A stretch of DNA of 64,000 nucleotides. It comes from Mariniflexile sp. TRM1-10. GTDB lineage: Bacteria; Bacteroidota; Bacteroidia; Flavobacteriales; Flavobacteriaceae. A program made the translations under genes and the position numbers. The stretch is taken from positions 3,518,001 through 3,582,000 of the forward strand of contig NZ_CP022985.1 in the NCBI RefSeq assembly GCF_003425985.1. The letters run 5' to 3'. Positions 31,501-40,901 of this stretch are shown one piece after another. Numbering within the stretch: the first letter of the stretch is position 1; each line of letters starts with the position of its first letter. The notes under the pieces were generated by a model. That model saw only the letters and a list, made by a program, of their open reading frames with translations. It was not told the origin of the DNA and did not search any database.

Positions 31501-32724
31501 AGTATTTGGGTTATATAAATTTACTCCAGCACCATCTGTACCTATCCAAATTTCACCATTGTAACGTTCAGTAATACTCCGAATATAATTGCAGTTTATA
31601 GAAATAGGGGCATCGGTGAATTTCTCTTTAAAGTGTTTTATAGGCTCATCCTTTGGATTTACATAGTATAAACCATAATTTGTACCAATCCACATATGAT
31701 CATCTTGATCTCTCATGATAGTTGAAACGCCTCTACCTTGAAAATCGTTACCATTATGATTTGGCAAATACCATTTAATGAATTTTTTATGATTTCTATA
31801 TGAATTAAGATTGATAATATTTAAGCCGCCATTTTGAGTTCCTACCCATACATTACCTAGGTAATCTTGCTCGAATGAAAGCACTTCTTTATCGCTTAAT
31901 CCATTATTTTCATCTTTACTGGAAGTCATGTATATTTTTTCATTATCCTTAGTGAAAATAACGATTCCATCTCTTGTTCCAATCCATAGATTACCTTCAC
32001 TGTCTAGAAATAAGCAATTGATTTGATGCAATCCTTCATTTGATTTATTTCCGATGGCTATGCGTTCAACTTCTTTGGTGTAGTAATTTATTTTATTGAG
32101 ACCATCATTAAAAGTTCCAACCCATAATGTGCTTTCCTCCTCTAAAAGAATACAAGAAATGTTATTGGATGAGACACTTTTTTCGTTTGTCGGCTCGTGT
32201 TTCAATAAAGTAGTTTGCTTAGGTTTATCGGGGTTGTAAAACTGAACACCTCTTCCATAAACGCCTAAAACAAGCTCGTTTTGTTTTCCAAATTCCAAGC
32301 AACTAAGACTTTCTCTAATCAAGCCATTTGTTTCATCTATAAGTGTAAAAGAATCGGTTTGTGGATTGTAAATATTAAGACCTTCGCCTGTTGCAATTAG
32401 TAGTTCTCCTTTTTTATTAAATTTTGCCTGCTGAATGAAGTTATAGTTCAGGCTGTTGTTGGAATCATTTTCTTTTTTAAAACTAAAAAATTCATCTCCA
32501 TTATAACGATTAAGGCCATCGAATGTTGAAACCCAAATATACCCTAAAGAGTCTTTAGCCAAATCTGTGATGAAATTATTGGAAAGCCCAGATTGAACAT
32601 TAAAGTGCTCAAATTTTAAAGTACTTCTCTGGGCTATTAAATTATTAAAATTAGAACCTTGGGAATAACAAAATGTATTTGTAAGAATAAATATATACAA
32701 TAGGTGGTTCTTAATTAGTTTCAT
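28594..32724 (-). CDS. Hybrid two-component system regulator (sensor kinase with AraC output), copy 2
   Basis: A 1376-residue regulator with the same order of domains as the one at 17450: signal peptide (end near CYSQ), two propellers of reg_prop repeats (about 35-690, motifs IWVST, LWVGT, LWIGT), Y_Y_Y domain (about 700-785), membrane helix (about 795-815), HisKA with FSHELKTPLSLI, HATPase (NLLSNAFKYS, GSGIGLAL), receiver with LILSDVMMPIENG, and a C-terminal AraC domain. It is transcribed away from susC and so most likely senses an oligosaccharide of the polysaccharide handled by the 33.6-44.1 kb locus. The candidate direct-repeat operator at 33058-33086 lies between the two transcription units. 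Confidence 0.92.
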   Translation of the reverse strand: MKLIKNHLLYIFILTNTFCYSQGSNFNNLIAQRSTLKFEHFNVQSGLSNNFITDLAKDSLGYIWVSTFDGLNRYNGDEFFSFKKENDSNNSLNYNFIQQAKFNKKGELLIATGEGLNIYNPQTDSFTLIDETNGLIRESLSCLEFGKQNELVLGVYGRGVQFYNPDKPKQTTLLKHEPTNEKSVSSNNISCILLEEESTLWVGTFNDGLNKINYYTKEVERIAIGNKSNEGLHQINCLFLDSEGNLWIGTRDGIVIFTKDNEKIYMTSSKDENNGLSDKEVLSFEQDYLGNVWVGTQNGGLNIINLNSYRNHKKFIKWYLPNHNGNDFQGRGVSTIMRDQDDHMWIGTNYGLYYVNPKDEPIKHFKEKFTDAPISINCNYIRSITERYNGEIWIGTDGAGVNLYNPNTGRYKYFVHDENNPSSLSNNYVYDILEDSKKRVWIGTYRGGLNLLNPATGHTKKYLQGSIENGFKVNVIYEDNLKNIWVGTNRGGLYKYNETLDAFIYMSTLGKIDVRDITEDEFGNIWMATYGNGVVKYNPNSGVSDIFMMGNTIGITSNIMYAIVKLTNKSFLVGSAYGGMFKLYPDDRRVISYTVKEGLSNNTINSMVSRSKDEIWLGTFNGISYFNTTTETITNLNSFDNIYQSDFNVGAAFKSKDGILYFGSNNGLYIINPDKIFASAIDYPLIFESLEVFNNKVNVTPDQSKSILKQSLPYVKHIALDHNQTLITIDFSILKYPNAQNIKYSYLLEGYQDQWVNINNSNSINLSKLPPGDYNLIVKGVINPEKTVSNNLFITINPPFWKTLPAYLLYLIILSFLIWIGAKYYSERIKLKNSLVFEKKQRQLENELNFERARFFTSFSHELKTPLSLIIAPVENLIEKIDKKKQKEQLNLVLKNSKYLLKNIQKLLEFRKTEIGLDKLSIDNVNISDHINQILTSYKSLAKSRGINLKLHKPESDIYTWCDIEKIEIIIHNLLSNAFKYSKRKGTISVDIKTNNDHVLISVADDGEGVPEHDLPYIFDWYYQSNITNRKKGSGIGLALSKKFAELHMGSLYVESKHKEGTKFTLDIPKDAFNEKTINSNYTPIIENEDQKEFNSTAEIWEVQEELFEKELIRSKIKQDKSRNLILIVDDNKDLLLFLSSLLEDEYDLIFAENGTDGINKAIKYVPDLILSDVMMPIENGIDLCKILKKEQTTSHIPIILLTAAGNTEKINEGYQEGADDYITKPFNPKILKTRIQNLIQNRLKLQDYFSNSITENPEFILENKSLLDNEKTFLQKFNQIIDKHITEKDTNIEGICKEIGMSKTSLYRKMKVLTGKNINELIRKARLEKAVKLIKYENLTISEASYEVGFNSVKYFRKLFKEEYGVLPSKLSEKN

Positions 32725-33658
32725 ATATAACTATTAATTGTTTTTAAAAGGTCATAAGGTACTGCCTTATTTTCATTGGTGTTTACTTCACTAAACTTTA
32801 TTTTTTAAGTGTTCTGTGATTTGAAAATTGCAATCAAACTTCTTGTTAATGGCGATTTCATAAATAATAAGGTTTTAAAAATGTAGTAAATTACAATAAA
32901 ATTATTAAAAAAGATATCTAATCATTAAGTAGACAATCGTGTTCGGACAGTTTGAAAAACTAACGAATCACTTTTATCTACCAGTTAAAATAGAAATTGT
33001 TATTTCTGTAATAATTAAAATAGAATATACTTTAGTTTTCTCTTCCATTTGGGTCTATTGTGCCCCTCTTTTTGCTCATTTGTGCCTGTTTGAATTACGT
33101 AACTTCATTTAGTTTTACTATCTGATTTTTAAAAAGTGTATTAATTACAATTATAAACAATAGCAATTTATTAAATATAAATTTTATAGACCAATCAGTC
33201 CCTAGATTTTTAGATAATATCTATTAATTAAGAACCTTAAGGCATTATGAATATCTCAAAAATAGGCATCAATGAAGACTTTAAACTAATAGACATAAGC
33301 AATATGCTAAATGAACAGAAATTAATACACTTCTCACTTATGGTATTAGTTGAAGCCATGTTGAGGTATCATTTTTATTCTAAAAAAAAGCAATATAAAA
33401 TGACCTTTAGTTTGTCAGACTGAGCTTGTCGAAGTCCTAATTTAAAAAAACGTCATTGGTAGGGAAAAACAAAATGGAATTAACCTTTTTAAAATAACTA
33501 TAAAACAAATGATTATGACGAAAAACAAATACTTAAGAATTAATTATCAACTAAAAACTAAAAAAAGAAATATGATGTAAAAATAACACTAGCAATTACC
33601 TAAAGTTTCCATTTTGGAAAACAACGATTCTAAAAAATATAACCAAATTAAACTAAAT
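32725..33658. other. Divergent control region between regulator and susC
   Basis: About 930 bases. It contains a direct repeat of TTGTGCC (33058-33086), a 58-codon open frame at 33247-33423 that I do not consider a proven gene, and the flavobacterial intergenic motif GAGCTTGTCGAAGTCC at about 33422-33437. A long susC leader seems likely. Confidence 0.5.
33058..33086. promoter_or_regulatory. Candidate operator: direct repeat TTGTGCC spaced 22 bases
   Basis: TTGTGCC occurs at 33058-33064 and again at 33080-33086, each followed by a pyrimidine-rich or TTTG segment. A spacing of 22 bases equals two helical turns, the arrangement bound by AraC-family output domains. The site lies in the divergent region between the hybrid regulator and susC. 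Confidence 0.4.
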
Positions 33659-36600
33659 ATGAAAAAATTAATTAAAAATAAGAACTCTTATTTTAATGTT
33701 TTTGAATTTGATTTTAAGATGAAGTTTGCATTACTCGTTTTATGCATGACCATTGGTCAAATTCAAGCAAGTGAAATAAATATTACAGATTTTGATAATG
33801 AATTGAAACAGTCACAAGGTGTTCAAATATCGGGTGCCGTTACAGATAGTAATGGACAGCCTTTACCAGGAGCAAATATTATAGAAAAAGGAACAAAGAA
33901 CGGTGCCCAATCAGATTTTGATGGTAAATTTTCTTTAAATGTAACGAACGCGAACTCAATATTAGTTGTATCGTATATAGGTTTTAAAACCCAAGAAGTT
34001 GCTTTAAACGGAAAAACCACCATTAATATAACCTTACAAGAAGATGCTGCTGCTTTAGATGAAGTTGTAGTAGTTGGTTACGGTACACAAAAAAGATCGG
34101 ACATCACAGGTTCTGTTGTTTCAGTGCCAAAAGACAGATTAGAAAACCTACCTGTCACGAATGTGCTACAGGCCATTCAAGGAACGACGGCAGGGTTAAA
34201 TATTGCTCAATCATCTTCTGTGCCTGGTAGTTCGGCATCTGTGCAAGTTAGAGGAATAAACTCTATAAATGCAGGTAACTCACCGTTAATCATTTTAGAC
34301 GGTATCCCTTTCTTTGGTGTAACAAATGATATAAATACCAATGATGTTGAATCCATTGAAGTGCTTAAAGATGCTTCAGCGGTAGCTATTTATGGTACTA
34401 GAGGTAGTAATGGCGTTATTCTTATAACTACTAAAAGAGGAAAACAATCTGATGGCAAGCCAATAGTTAAATATAGTGGATATGCTGGCGTAGAAGCTAT
34501 GGCAAACCCACTAACACCTATGGGACCAGATGCGTATGTACAAAAATATGCTGATTTTTTAACAGCAAATGGATTAAGCCAAACAGCGGTACTACCAAAT
34601 GCCTCAGAGGTTGAAAATTATGACGCAGGTATTACAACAGATTGGTTAGGTGAAGCAACACGGTCTGGATTCATACAAGAACATAATATTAGTTTGTCTA
34701 ACGCTTCAGAAAAGTCACAGTACTATATCTCCGCGGCCCACTTGGAACAAAATGGTGTCGTAAAAGGCTATAATTTTAAGAAGAATACGTTTAGATTCAA
34801 TGCGGATTCAGAGGTTACTGATTGGTTAAAAATCGGAACCTCGGCATTTTTCTCTGAAAACAATTATAGTGGCGGCAGGGCTAATTTTTTAGAAGCTACC
34901 GCTATGAGTCCCTATTCTGTGCCAAAAGATGAAAATGGCGCATATATAATATATCCAATGAGTCCCGAATTATTATTTAGAAACCCACTATTGGGTTTAA
35001 CGACAGACAGGGAAGATATTGCTAGAAACTTAACAGGAACAGGTTTCTTGGAGTTGGCACCAATTAAAGGGCTTACATATAGAATGAATGCTTCTTACAC
35101 TTATAACTGGGGTAATTTTAAAAGTTATTCGGGTAGAGCTGCCGACGACCAAAGTGGTACTGGATTTGTTTCAAACAGTGAAACAGGTAACTGGGTTATA
35201 GAAAACATTCTTACCTATGCAAAAGATATCGATAAACATCATTTTGATGTAACAGCTCTATATGGTGCCCAAAAAGTTGATTATTTTCAATCTGAGTCTA
35301 GAGCTGTAGGTTTTGTAAACGATGGTTTATCGTATTATGATTTGGCATCAGGAACTACCCAATCTGTTAATTCACAAGGAAATGAATATACATTAGTTTC
35401 TCAAATGGGTAGAATTAATTACTCATACGACAGTCGCTATTTATTAACACTAACAGCAAGACGGGATGGCTACTCTGCCTTTGGTGCAAATACAGACAAA
35501 ATTGGTGTTTTTCCATCAGTTGCGATAGGTTGGAACATAAAAAATGAAAGCTTTTTAGAAGATTCAAATTTTGTTAATGCCTTAAAAATCAGATTTTCAC
35601 ATGGTAAAACAGGAAACCAGGCGATAGATGTTAATCAAACCGCTACAACAGCAACTAGTGTTAGATTTCCTTTTAATGGAACAGTTTTAACAGGTGTTAG
35701 ATACAATAATATTGGAAACCCTAATCTTAATTGGGAATCTACAACATCATCAAACATTGGTGTTGATTTTGGATTCCTTAAAAATAGAATTTCAGGGACA
35801 GTAGAAGTTTACCAATCAAAAACTGAAGATATATTATTAAGAAGAAACCTCCCTAATATTACGGGTTATGCTAATATTTGGAGCAACTTGGGGAGTATGG
35901 AAAATAAAGGTTTAGAGGTTACATTAAACACAGTTAATATAGATACTGAAGACTTCTCTTGGAAATCATCAATAAATTTTTCCACTTACAGAAATGAAAT
36001 TTTGGATCTTTATGGAGATGGTCAGGACGATATAGGAAACAGATGGTTTATTGGTGAATCTTTACGTGTTTTTTACGATTATGAAAAGGAAGGTATTTGG
36101 CAAGAAGGTGAAGATATTGCTTCCGTAGACCCAGTTGCCCAACCAGGAGACATCAAGTTTAAAGATCAAAATGGAGATGGAAAAATAGATAATGAAGATA
36201 GAGTTATCTTAGGAAGAACAACGCCAGATTGGGTTGGTGGTTTTACCAATACATTCAGATATAAAAATTTCAACTTAAGTATATTTATCCAAACCTCTCA
36301 AGGCGGGTTAAAAAGCAATAGAGACCTTACCTACGCTGATGAGGCTGGAAGAAGAAATTTACCAGCGGATTTTAGATATTGGACTCCTGAAAACAAAGAC
36401 AATTATTGGCCTTCATTGTCAGCTTATAAAAACTACAAGGGCTATGCCTTTCCAGAAGATTATAGCTATGTAAGAATTAAAGATGTCAGATTAAGTTATG
36501 TCTTTCCATCCTCTATTTTAGAAAAAATAGGCGTTAATGCCTTAACTATTTATGCCGCTGGTAGAAACCTACACACGTTTACAAAATGGTATGGATGGGA

Positions 36601-36712
36601 TCCTGAAGTTACTTATTTTTCGAGAGGTTCTTCAGATAATTCTGGAGGAAGCTGGACAAATAATTACCCTACGACAAAAACGATTTCTTTAGGGTTAAAT
36701 GTTACACTTTAA
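33659..36712 (+). CDS. SusC-like TonB-dependent outer-membrane transporter
   Basis: A 1017-residue transporter that imports oligosaccharides into the periplasm using TonB energy. The ATG at 33659 is chosen; the in-frame TTG at 33614 only adds polar residues. Order: a signal segment (MKFALLVLCMTIGQIQAS), a carboxypeptidase-regulatory-like domain (about 55-130), the TonB-box region and plug (DEVVVVGYGTQKRSDITGSV, then VRGINSINAGNSPLIILDG), and the 22-strand barrel ending at ISLGLNVTL. The VRG and plug motifs put it firmly in the SusC/RagA family. It is followed 22 bases later by its SusD partner. Confidence 0.95.
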   Translation: MKKLIKNKNSYFNVFEFDFKMKFALLVLCMTIGQIQASEINITDFDNELKQSQGVQISGAVTDSNGQPLPGANIIEKGTKNGAQSDFDGKFSLNVTNANSILVVSYIGFKTQEVALNGKTTINITLQEDAAALDEVVVVGYGTQKRSDITGSVVSVPKDRLENLPVTNVLQAIQGTTAGLNIAQSSSVPGSSASVQVRGINSINAGNSPLIILDGIPFFGVTNDINTNDVESIEVLKDASAVAIYGTRGSNGVILITTKRGKQSDGKPIVKYSGYAGVEAMANPLTPMGPDAYVQKYADFLTANGLSQTAVLPNASEVENYDAGITTDWLGEATRSGFIQEHNISLSNASEKSQYYISAAHLEQNGVVKGYNFKKNTFRFNADSEVTDWLKIGTSAFFSENNYSGGRANFLEATAMSPYSVPKDENGAYIIYPMSPELLFRNPLLGLTTDREDIARNLTGTGFLELAPIKGLTYRMNASYTYNWGNFKSYSGRAADDQSGTGFVSNSETGNWVIENILTYAKDIDKHHFDVTALYGAQKVDYFQSESRAVGFVNDGLSYYDLASGTTQSVNSQGNEYTLVSQMGRINYSYDSRYLLTLTARRDGYSAFGANTDKIGVFPSVAIGWNIKNESFLEDSNFVNALKIRFSHGKTGNQAIDVNQTATTATSVRFPFNGTVLTGVRYNNIGNPNLNWESTTSSNIGVDFGFLKNRISGTVEVYQSKTEDILLRRNLPNITGYANIWSNLGSMENKGLEVTLNTVNIDTEDFSWKSSINFSTYRNEILDLYGDGQDDIGNRWFIGESLRVFYDYEKEGIWQEGEDIASVDPVAQPGDIKFKDQNGDGKIDNEDRVILGRTTPDWVGGFTNTFRYKNFNLSIFIQTSQGGLKSNRDLTYADEAGRRNLPADFRYWTPENKDNYWPSLSAYKNYKGYAFPEDYSYVRIKDVRLSYVFPSSILEKIGVNALTIYAAGRNLHTFTKWYGWDPEVTYFSRGSSDNSGGSWTNNYPTTKTISLGLNVTL

Positions 36713-36734
36713 TAAAAAATAAAATTCAAGTAAA

Positions 36735-38411
36735 ATGAGAAAAAATATAAAATATATAATTGGTATTTATGTTTTGTTACTTGCAAACTATTCTTGCCAA
36801 AAGTCTTTTTTAGATGAGCAAGTATTAGATGCGCCAGCGCCAGAAACATTAAATGATGAATTGGGTTACGAGGCCGCAGCGGTAGGTTTGTATCACAATC
36901 TAAGTCAAGATTTTTATACCACAGACTGGGACCAAACCTTTCCAGGGATTTTTCAATTAGGAACCGATATTACATGGGCTCCTGCGGGTAGATCCAATGG
37001 AGCTGCTAGACCTTTTTTTGATTATTCACAATTAATATCCGATAATTTTGGCTCATGGAGAATATGGTCGAGTCTATACAGAATTGTAAATAATGCAAAC
37101 ACTATTATAGCAAATGCAGAATCTGGAAGCGCCATTGGGATGACTCAAGAACAGATTGATGCTTACAATGCAGAAGGACGCTTTTTTAGAGCTTATGCCT
37201 ATAATATGTTAGCAACTTTATATGGAGGCGTTCCCTTGATTACAGAACCCATAGATGATGCCAAAACAGATTTTACCAGAGCCGCTTTAAGTGATGTGAA
37301 TAATTTTATAGAGGCAGATTTGGTAATGGCTGTTGCTAATTTACCAGATACAGACCAAGCGGCATACCACGGAAGAGCCAATAAAAATATGGCGCGCCAG
37401 CTTTTGGCAGAAGTCTATTTACGTACTAATAAGCCTAATTTAGCAGAACAACAATGTACAGATATCATTACTAGTGGAAAATATTCACTAATAACGGATA
37501 GATACGGTGTTCGTGCAGGTGAGCCTGGAGACGCTTTTTCAGATATGTTCCTTTATGGAAATCAAAGAAGAAATCAAGGCAATACTGAAGCTATTTGGGT
37601 TTTAGAGCAAGAAAACCCTACAGATGTAACCGGTGGAAGCACTGGTAACTCCCAATTTAGAAGGGTTTGGGGCGGATCTTATCATGATTTACCGGGAATG
37701 GTACCAACAGATACATTAGGTGGAAGAGGATTGGCTAGGATTAGATTAAATAATTGGGTTGTATATGATCTTTATGATGATGAAGATATGCGTAATTCAA
37801 AATATTCAATCCATCGTAAGCACTATTTTAATAATCCGGATTCTAAATATGATGCCATTAGAGGAACAGAAGTACCGTATGGAGAAGATGCTGTATTTCC
37901 TTTGCCTGATGGTAGTGAGGTTAAAATTTTTGCAGCAGACACCATCTATAAATACGTGCCATATACACTAAAATGGGGTGCATTTGATAGCAGAAACGTT
38001 TTTGGTTATAACATGATTAAAGATTTTATCCTGATGCGTTTAGGGGAAACCTACTTGTTAAGAGCTGAAGCTAGATTAAAGCAAGATAATTTTGATGGTG
38101 CTGCAGACGACATAAATGTTCTAAGAGATAGAGCCAATGCCCCAACAGTAAGTGCAGGAGATATGACTTTAGACTTTATTTTAGATGAAAGAGCAAGAGA
38201 ATTAATTGGTGAAGAAAATAGAAGAATGACATTAGTAAGGACAGGAACCCTTGTAGACCGAGCAAAAAGTTTAAATGGAACAGCGCCTTTAGCAGGAGGT
38301 AATATTGAAACCACGAATGGATTACAGGATTTTCACATGCTTTTACCTATTCCACAAAGTGAAATAGACCTTAATAAGGATGCCGTCTTAGAACAAAATC
38401 CAGGGTATTAA
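36735..38411 (+). CDS. SusD-like surface glycan-binding lipoprotein
   Basis: A 558-residue lipoprotein that sits over the SusC channel and binds the target glycan. The lipobox Cys is at residue 21 in LLANYSCQK. The SusD family core is visible: the N-terminal TPR-like helices with RFFRAYAYNMLATLYGGVPLI (about 148-168), the EARLKQDNFDGAADDINVLRDRA segment and the C-terminal LDERARELIGEENRRM block. The end LLPIPQSEIDLN is characteristic of the family. A terminator (38446-38480) follows, so read-through or an internal promoter must serve the enzyme genes downstream. Confidence 0.95.
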   Translation: MRKNIKYIIGIYVLLLANYSCQKSFLDEQVLDAPAPETLNDELGYEAAAVGLYHNLSQDFYTTDWDQTFPGIFQLGTDITWAPAGRSNGAARPFFDYSQLISDNFGSWRIWSSLYRIVNNANTIIANAESGSAIGMTQEQIDAYNAEGRFFRAYAYNMLATLYGGVPLITEPIDDAKTDFTRAALSDVNNFIEADLVMAVANLPDTDQAAYHGRANKNMARQLLAEVYLRTNKPNLAEQQCTDIITSGKYSLITDRYGVRAGEPGDAFSDMFLYGNQRRNQGNTEAIWVLEQENPTDVTGGSTGNSQFRRVWGGSYHDLPGMVPTDTLGGRGLARIRLNNWVVYDLYDDEDMRNSKYSIHRKHYFNNPDSKYDAIRGTEVPYGEDAVFPLPDGSEVKIFAADTIYKYVPYTLKWGAFDSRNVFGYNMIKDFILMRLGETYLLRAEARLKQDNFDGAADDINVLRDRANAPTVSAGDMTLDFILDERARELIGEENRRMTLVRTGTLVDRAKSLNGTAPLAGGNIETTNGLQDFHMLLPIPQSEIDLNKDAVLEQNPGY

Positions 38412-38445
38412 AAAAATTGAGTTTAGTTGTAATTAGTTTAGTTTT

Positions 38446-38480
38446 GAGAAGAAGATATAATGTCTTCTTCTCTTTTTTTA
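38446..38480 (+). terminator. Rho-independent terminator after susD
   Basis: GAGAAGAAGA (38446-38455) pairs perfectly with TCTTCTTCTC (38463-38472), followed by seven Ts. Such hairpins after susD commonly reduce expression of downstream enzyme genes compared with susCD. Confidence 0.8.
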
Positions 38481-38706
38481 ACTTAACATACGTGCCTGTT
38501 TTTGTTCAAAGTTCAAAGTTTGATGTACGTATGAAGTTTGTGATACACAATTCAATGATTACACGGTTAAACCGTTAAAAGTTACAAGGTGTGCTTATCA
38601 ACCTGAACTAAGGTTTTGTAATGATATCGTTTTTTTATTTATACAACTATTTAAATACTTGTATATCAAATTATATTACATCGAACTCACGTTTAAAATA
38701 AACATT

Positions 38707-40716
38707 ATGAATAACAAAACTGTAAAAAGAACTTTATCGCTTATTGGGTTTTTGTTTTTGATTACAAATAACACGTATTCCCAAAAAGAGGAATCATATA
38801 AAGATGCTCCTAAAGAGATACGTGACTTCTTTGTTTCTTCTTTAATTAGAATAAGTGATCCAGTTTTAACAGCATTGAGTGAAAATAAATTAAAAGAGCT
38901 GATGCCCGTAGAGAAATCACCTCACGCATGGGATGAACGCACACATGTGACTTATCTGGAAGCTTTTGGTAGAACGTTGGCTGGTATGGCGCCGTGGCTT
39001 GAATTGGGACCAGATGATACCGAGGAAGGAAAACTTAGGGAAAAATACATTCAATTGGCTTTAAAGGGCATTAAAAACGCTGTTGACCCTGAGGCTAAGG
39101 ATTATATGAACTTTACCAAAGGTGGACAGCCTCTTGTTGATGCTGCATTTTTTGCAGAAGCATTAATCCGCGCCCCAAATCAATTATGGGCGCGATTGGA
39201 TGCTTCCACCCAACAAAATGTTTTAAAAGAGCTTAAAAAAACACGGGACATTTCACCTTATTATATGAACTGGTTGCTTTTTAGCGCCACTATTGAGGCA
39301 GCATTGTTAAAATTTGAGGGAAAGGCAGATATCCTCCGCTTGGAATATGCACTCATTAAACATGATGAATGGTACCTCGGTGATGGAATGTATGGAGACG
39401 GTCCGGATTTTCACTGGGATTATTATAACAGTTACGTTATCCAGCCCATGATATTGGATATACTTTCGGTTTTAAAAGAAAAGAAAGAGTTGTTAAAACA
39501 TTGGGTAAATAAAGACAAATTTATAAATGAGAGCCATGTCTTTTTAGAGCGGGCACAACGTTATGCTGAGGTTCAAGAGCGTTTGATATCCCCCGAAGGA
39601 ACTTTTCCACCCATAGGGCGTTCGTTGGCCTATAGGTGTGGGGCATTTCAGCTGCTTTCACAAATCGCTTTAATGCAGCAATTACCAGATAATATGAACC
39701 CAACCCAAGTACGTTCGGCATTATATACGCTCATTAAAAAACAGATGGACGTTCCTGGGACTTTTGATGAAAACGGATGGCTCACTATTGGTTTTTACGG
39801 ACGTCAAAAAGACATTGCCGAAGGCTATATTTCTACCGGAAGCCTGTATTTATGTACTGCAGCTTTTTTGGTATTGGGACTTCCGGAGCAAACCCCTTTT
39901 TGGGCAGCCCCGGCTAGTGACTGGACGCAAAAAAGTATATGGGAAGGGGGCAAGGCACCCATAGATCATGCCTATTCTCCAAATCAGCATCAAAAAGAAG
40001 AAGACTGGGAAACTATAATAGAAGCTGATTCTTTTGATGATATGAAAAGGTTTAAAGCTAATTGGAACTATTTTTATCCTTGGGGAACAGACCATAATGG
40101 GTCGGCGAGGATGTACAAATCACAAATTAGACTTGAAAATAATTCACTGCATTTAAAAGCATCGCCTGTAGCAAAAGGAGAAGGAAAAAGTACATCGCCA
40201 CCACATCTTGCTATTAAATACCACTCTGGCGCTGTACATGCAAAACACCAAATAAAAGTATCTAAAGAATACCCTGAATATATGATCTCAGGTGAATTTA
40301 AAGCCCCAACGGAACAAGGTACATGGCCGGCATTTTGGTTGACGGCGGTCGATGGTTGGCCACCAGAAAGTGATATTCTGGAATTTAAAGGCGATGCCGT
40401 AAACTGGCAAAATACCTTTATAACCCCAAAGAATGTAACCACGATAAAAAGAACCATTCAGGATGCCCTAGAAAATTGGCATACGTATGCGGTTAAATTA
40501 AAGTACATTGATGCAGAACATGCCTCCATCACTTATTACATTGATGGTGAGCAAACCGGGGTTCACTATACAAATTTTACGAACAAGCCTTTATGGCTTA
40601 TCATCAACTTGCAAATGGAAGGTTCTTCAGGAGACATGGGACCTCATACAGGAACATCCTATTTTGCAAAAAATGTGACAGTAAAGAGAAAACCAATGAA
40701 TGCAGGTGATAAATAA
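38707..40716 (+). CDS. Fusion of a DUF2264 (GH154) glycoside hydrolase with a GH16-like domain
   Basis: A 669-residue secreted protein with signal peptide ending near NTYSQ. The ATG at 38707 is used; an in-frame ATG at 38659 would put 16 residues before the signal peptide. Residues about 30-410 match DUF2264, now CAZy family GH154, whose studied members act on glucuronic-acid linkages; the segment GDGPDFHWDYYNSYVIQPM is typical. Residues about 440-665 form a jelly-roll like GH16 or laminarinase-type domains. It contains the catalytic-type motif ESDILE (Glu554, Asp556, Glu559), in which Ser replaces the usual Ile/Leu/Val. All three acidic residues are kept, so the second domain may be active. 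Together with GH88 and GH2 downstream it suggests attack on a uronic-acid polysaccharide. Confidence 0.8.
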   Translation: MNNKTVKRTLSLIGFLFLITNNTYSQKEESYKDAPKEIRDFFVSSLIRISDPVLTALSENKLKELMPVEKSPHAWDERTHVTYLEAFGRTLAGMAPWLELGPDDTEEGKLREKYIQLALKGIKNAVDPEAKDYMNFTKGGQPLVDAAFFAEALIRAPNQLWARLDASTQQNVLKELKKTRDISPYYMNWLLFSATIEAALLKFEGKADILRLEYALIKHDEWYLGDGMYGDGPDFHWDYYNSYVIQPMILDILSVLKEKKELLKHWVNKDKFINESHVFLERAQRYAEVQERLISPEGTFPPIGRSLAYRCGAFQLLSQIALMQQLPDNMNPTQVRSALYTLIKKQMDVPGTFDENGWLTIGFYGRQKDIAEGYISTGSLYLCTAAFLVLGLPEQTPFWAAPASDWTQKSIWEGGKAPIDHAYSPNQHQKEEDWETIIEADSFDDMKRFKANWNYFYPWGTDHNGSARMYKSQIRLENNSLHLKASPVAKGEGKSTSPPHLAIKYHSGAVHAKHQIKVSKEYPEYMISGEFKAPTEQGTWPAFWLTAVDGWPPESDILEFKGDAVNWQNTFITPKNVTTIKRTIQDALENWHTYAVKLKYIDAEHASITYYIDGEQTGVHYTNFTNKPLWLIINLQMEGSSGDMGPHTGTSYFAKNVTVKRKPMNAGDK

Positions 40717-40747
40717 GCCGCATTTTCTAACGGAAAAAGTGGCTTAT
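40713..40747 (+). terminator. Hairpin after the GH154/GH16 gene
   Basis: ATAAGCC (40713-40719) pairs with GGCTTAT (40741-40747), with inner TTTT/AAAA pairing. There is no T-run afterwards, so it may stabilise or process the transcript more than end it. Confidence 0.4.
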
Positions 40748-40901
40748 CCCAATTTTGATAAAGCTTTATGAAGCAAACAGGAGACCCAATATGTTTTTTA
40801 CAAAGTATTATACAGGTTGACGGCGAAGGTTTGCTTAAGAGAAAACGCAACCATATATTATTCAAATTACAATTTGCCTAAAAAGCGATAAATACTTAAC
40901 G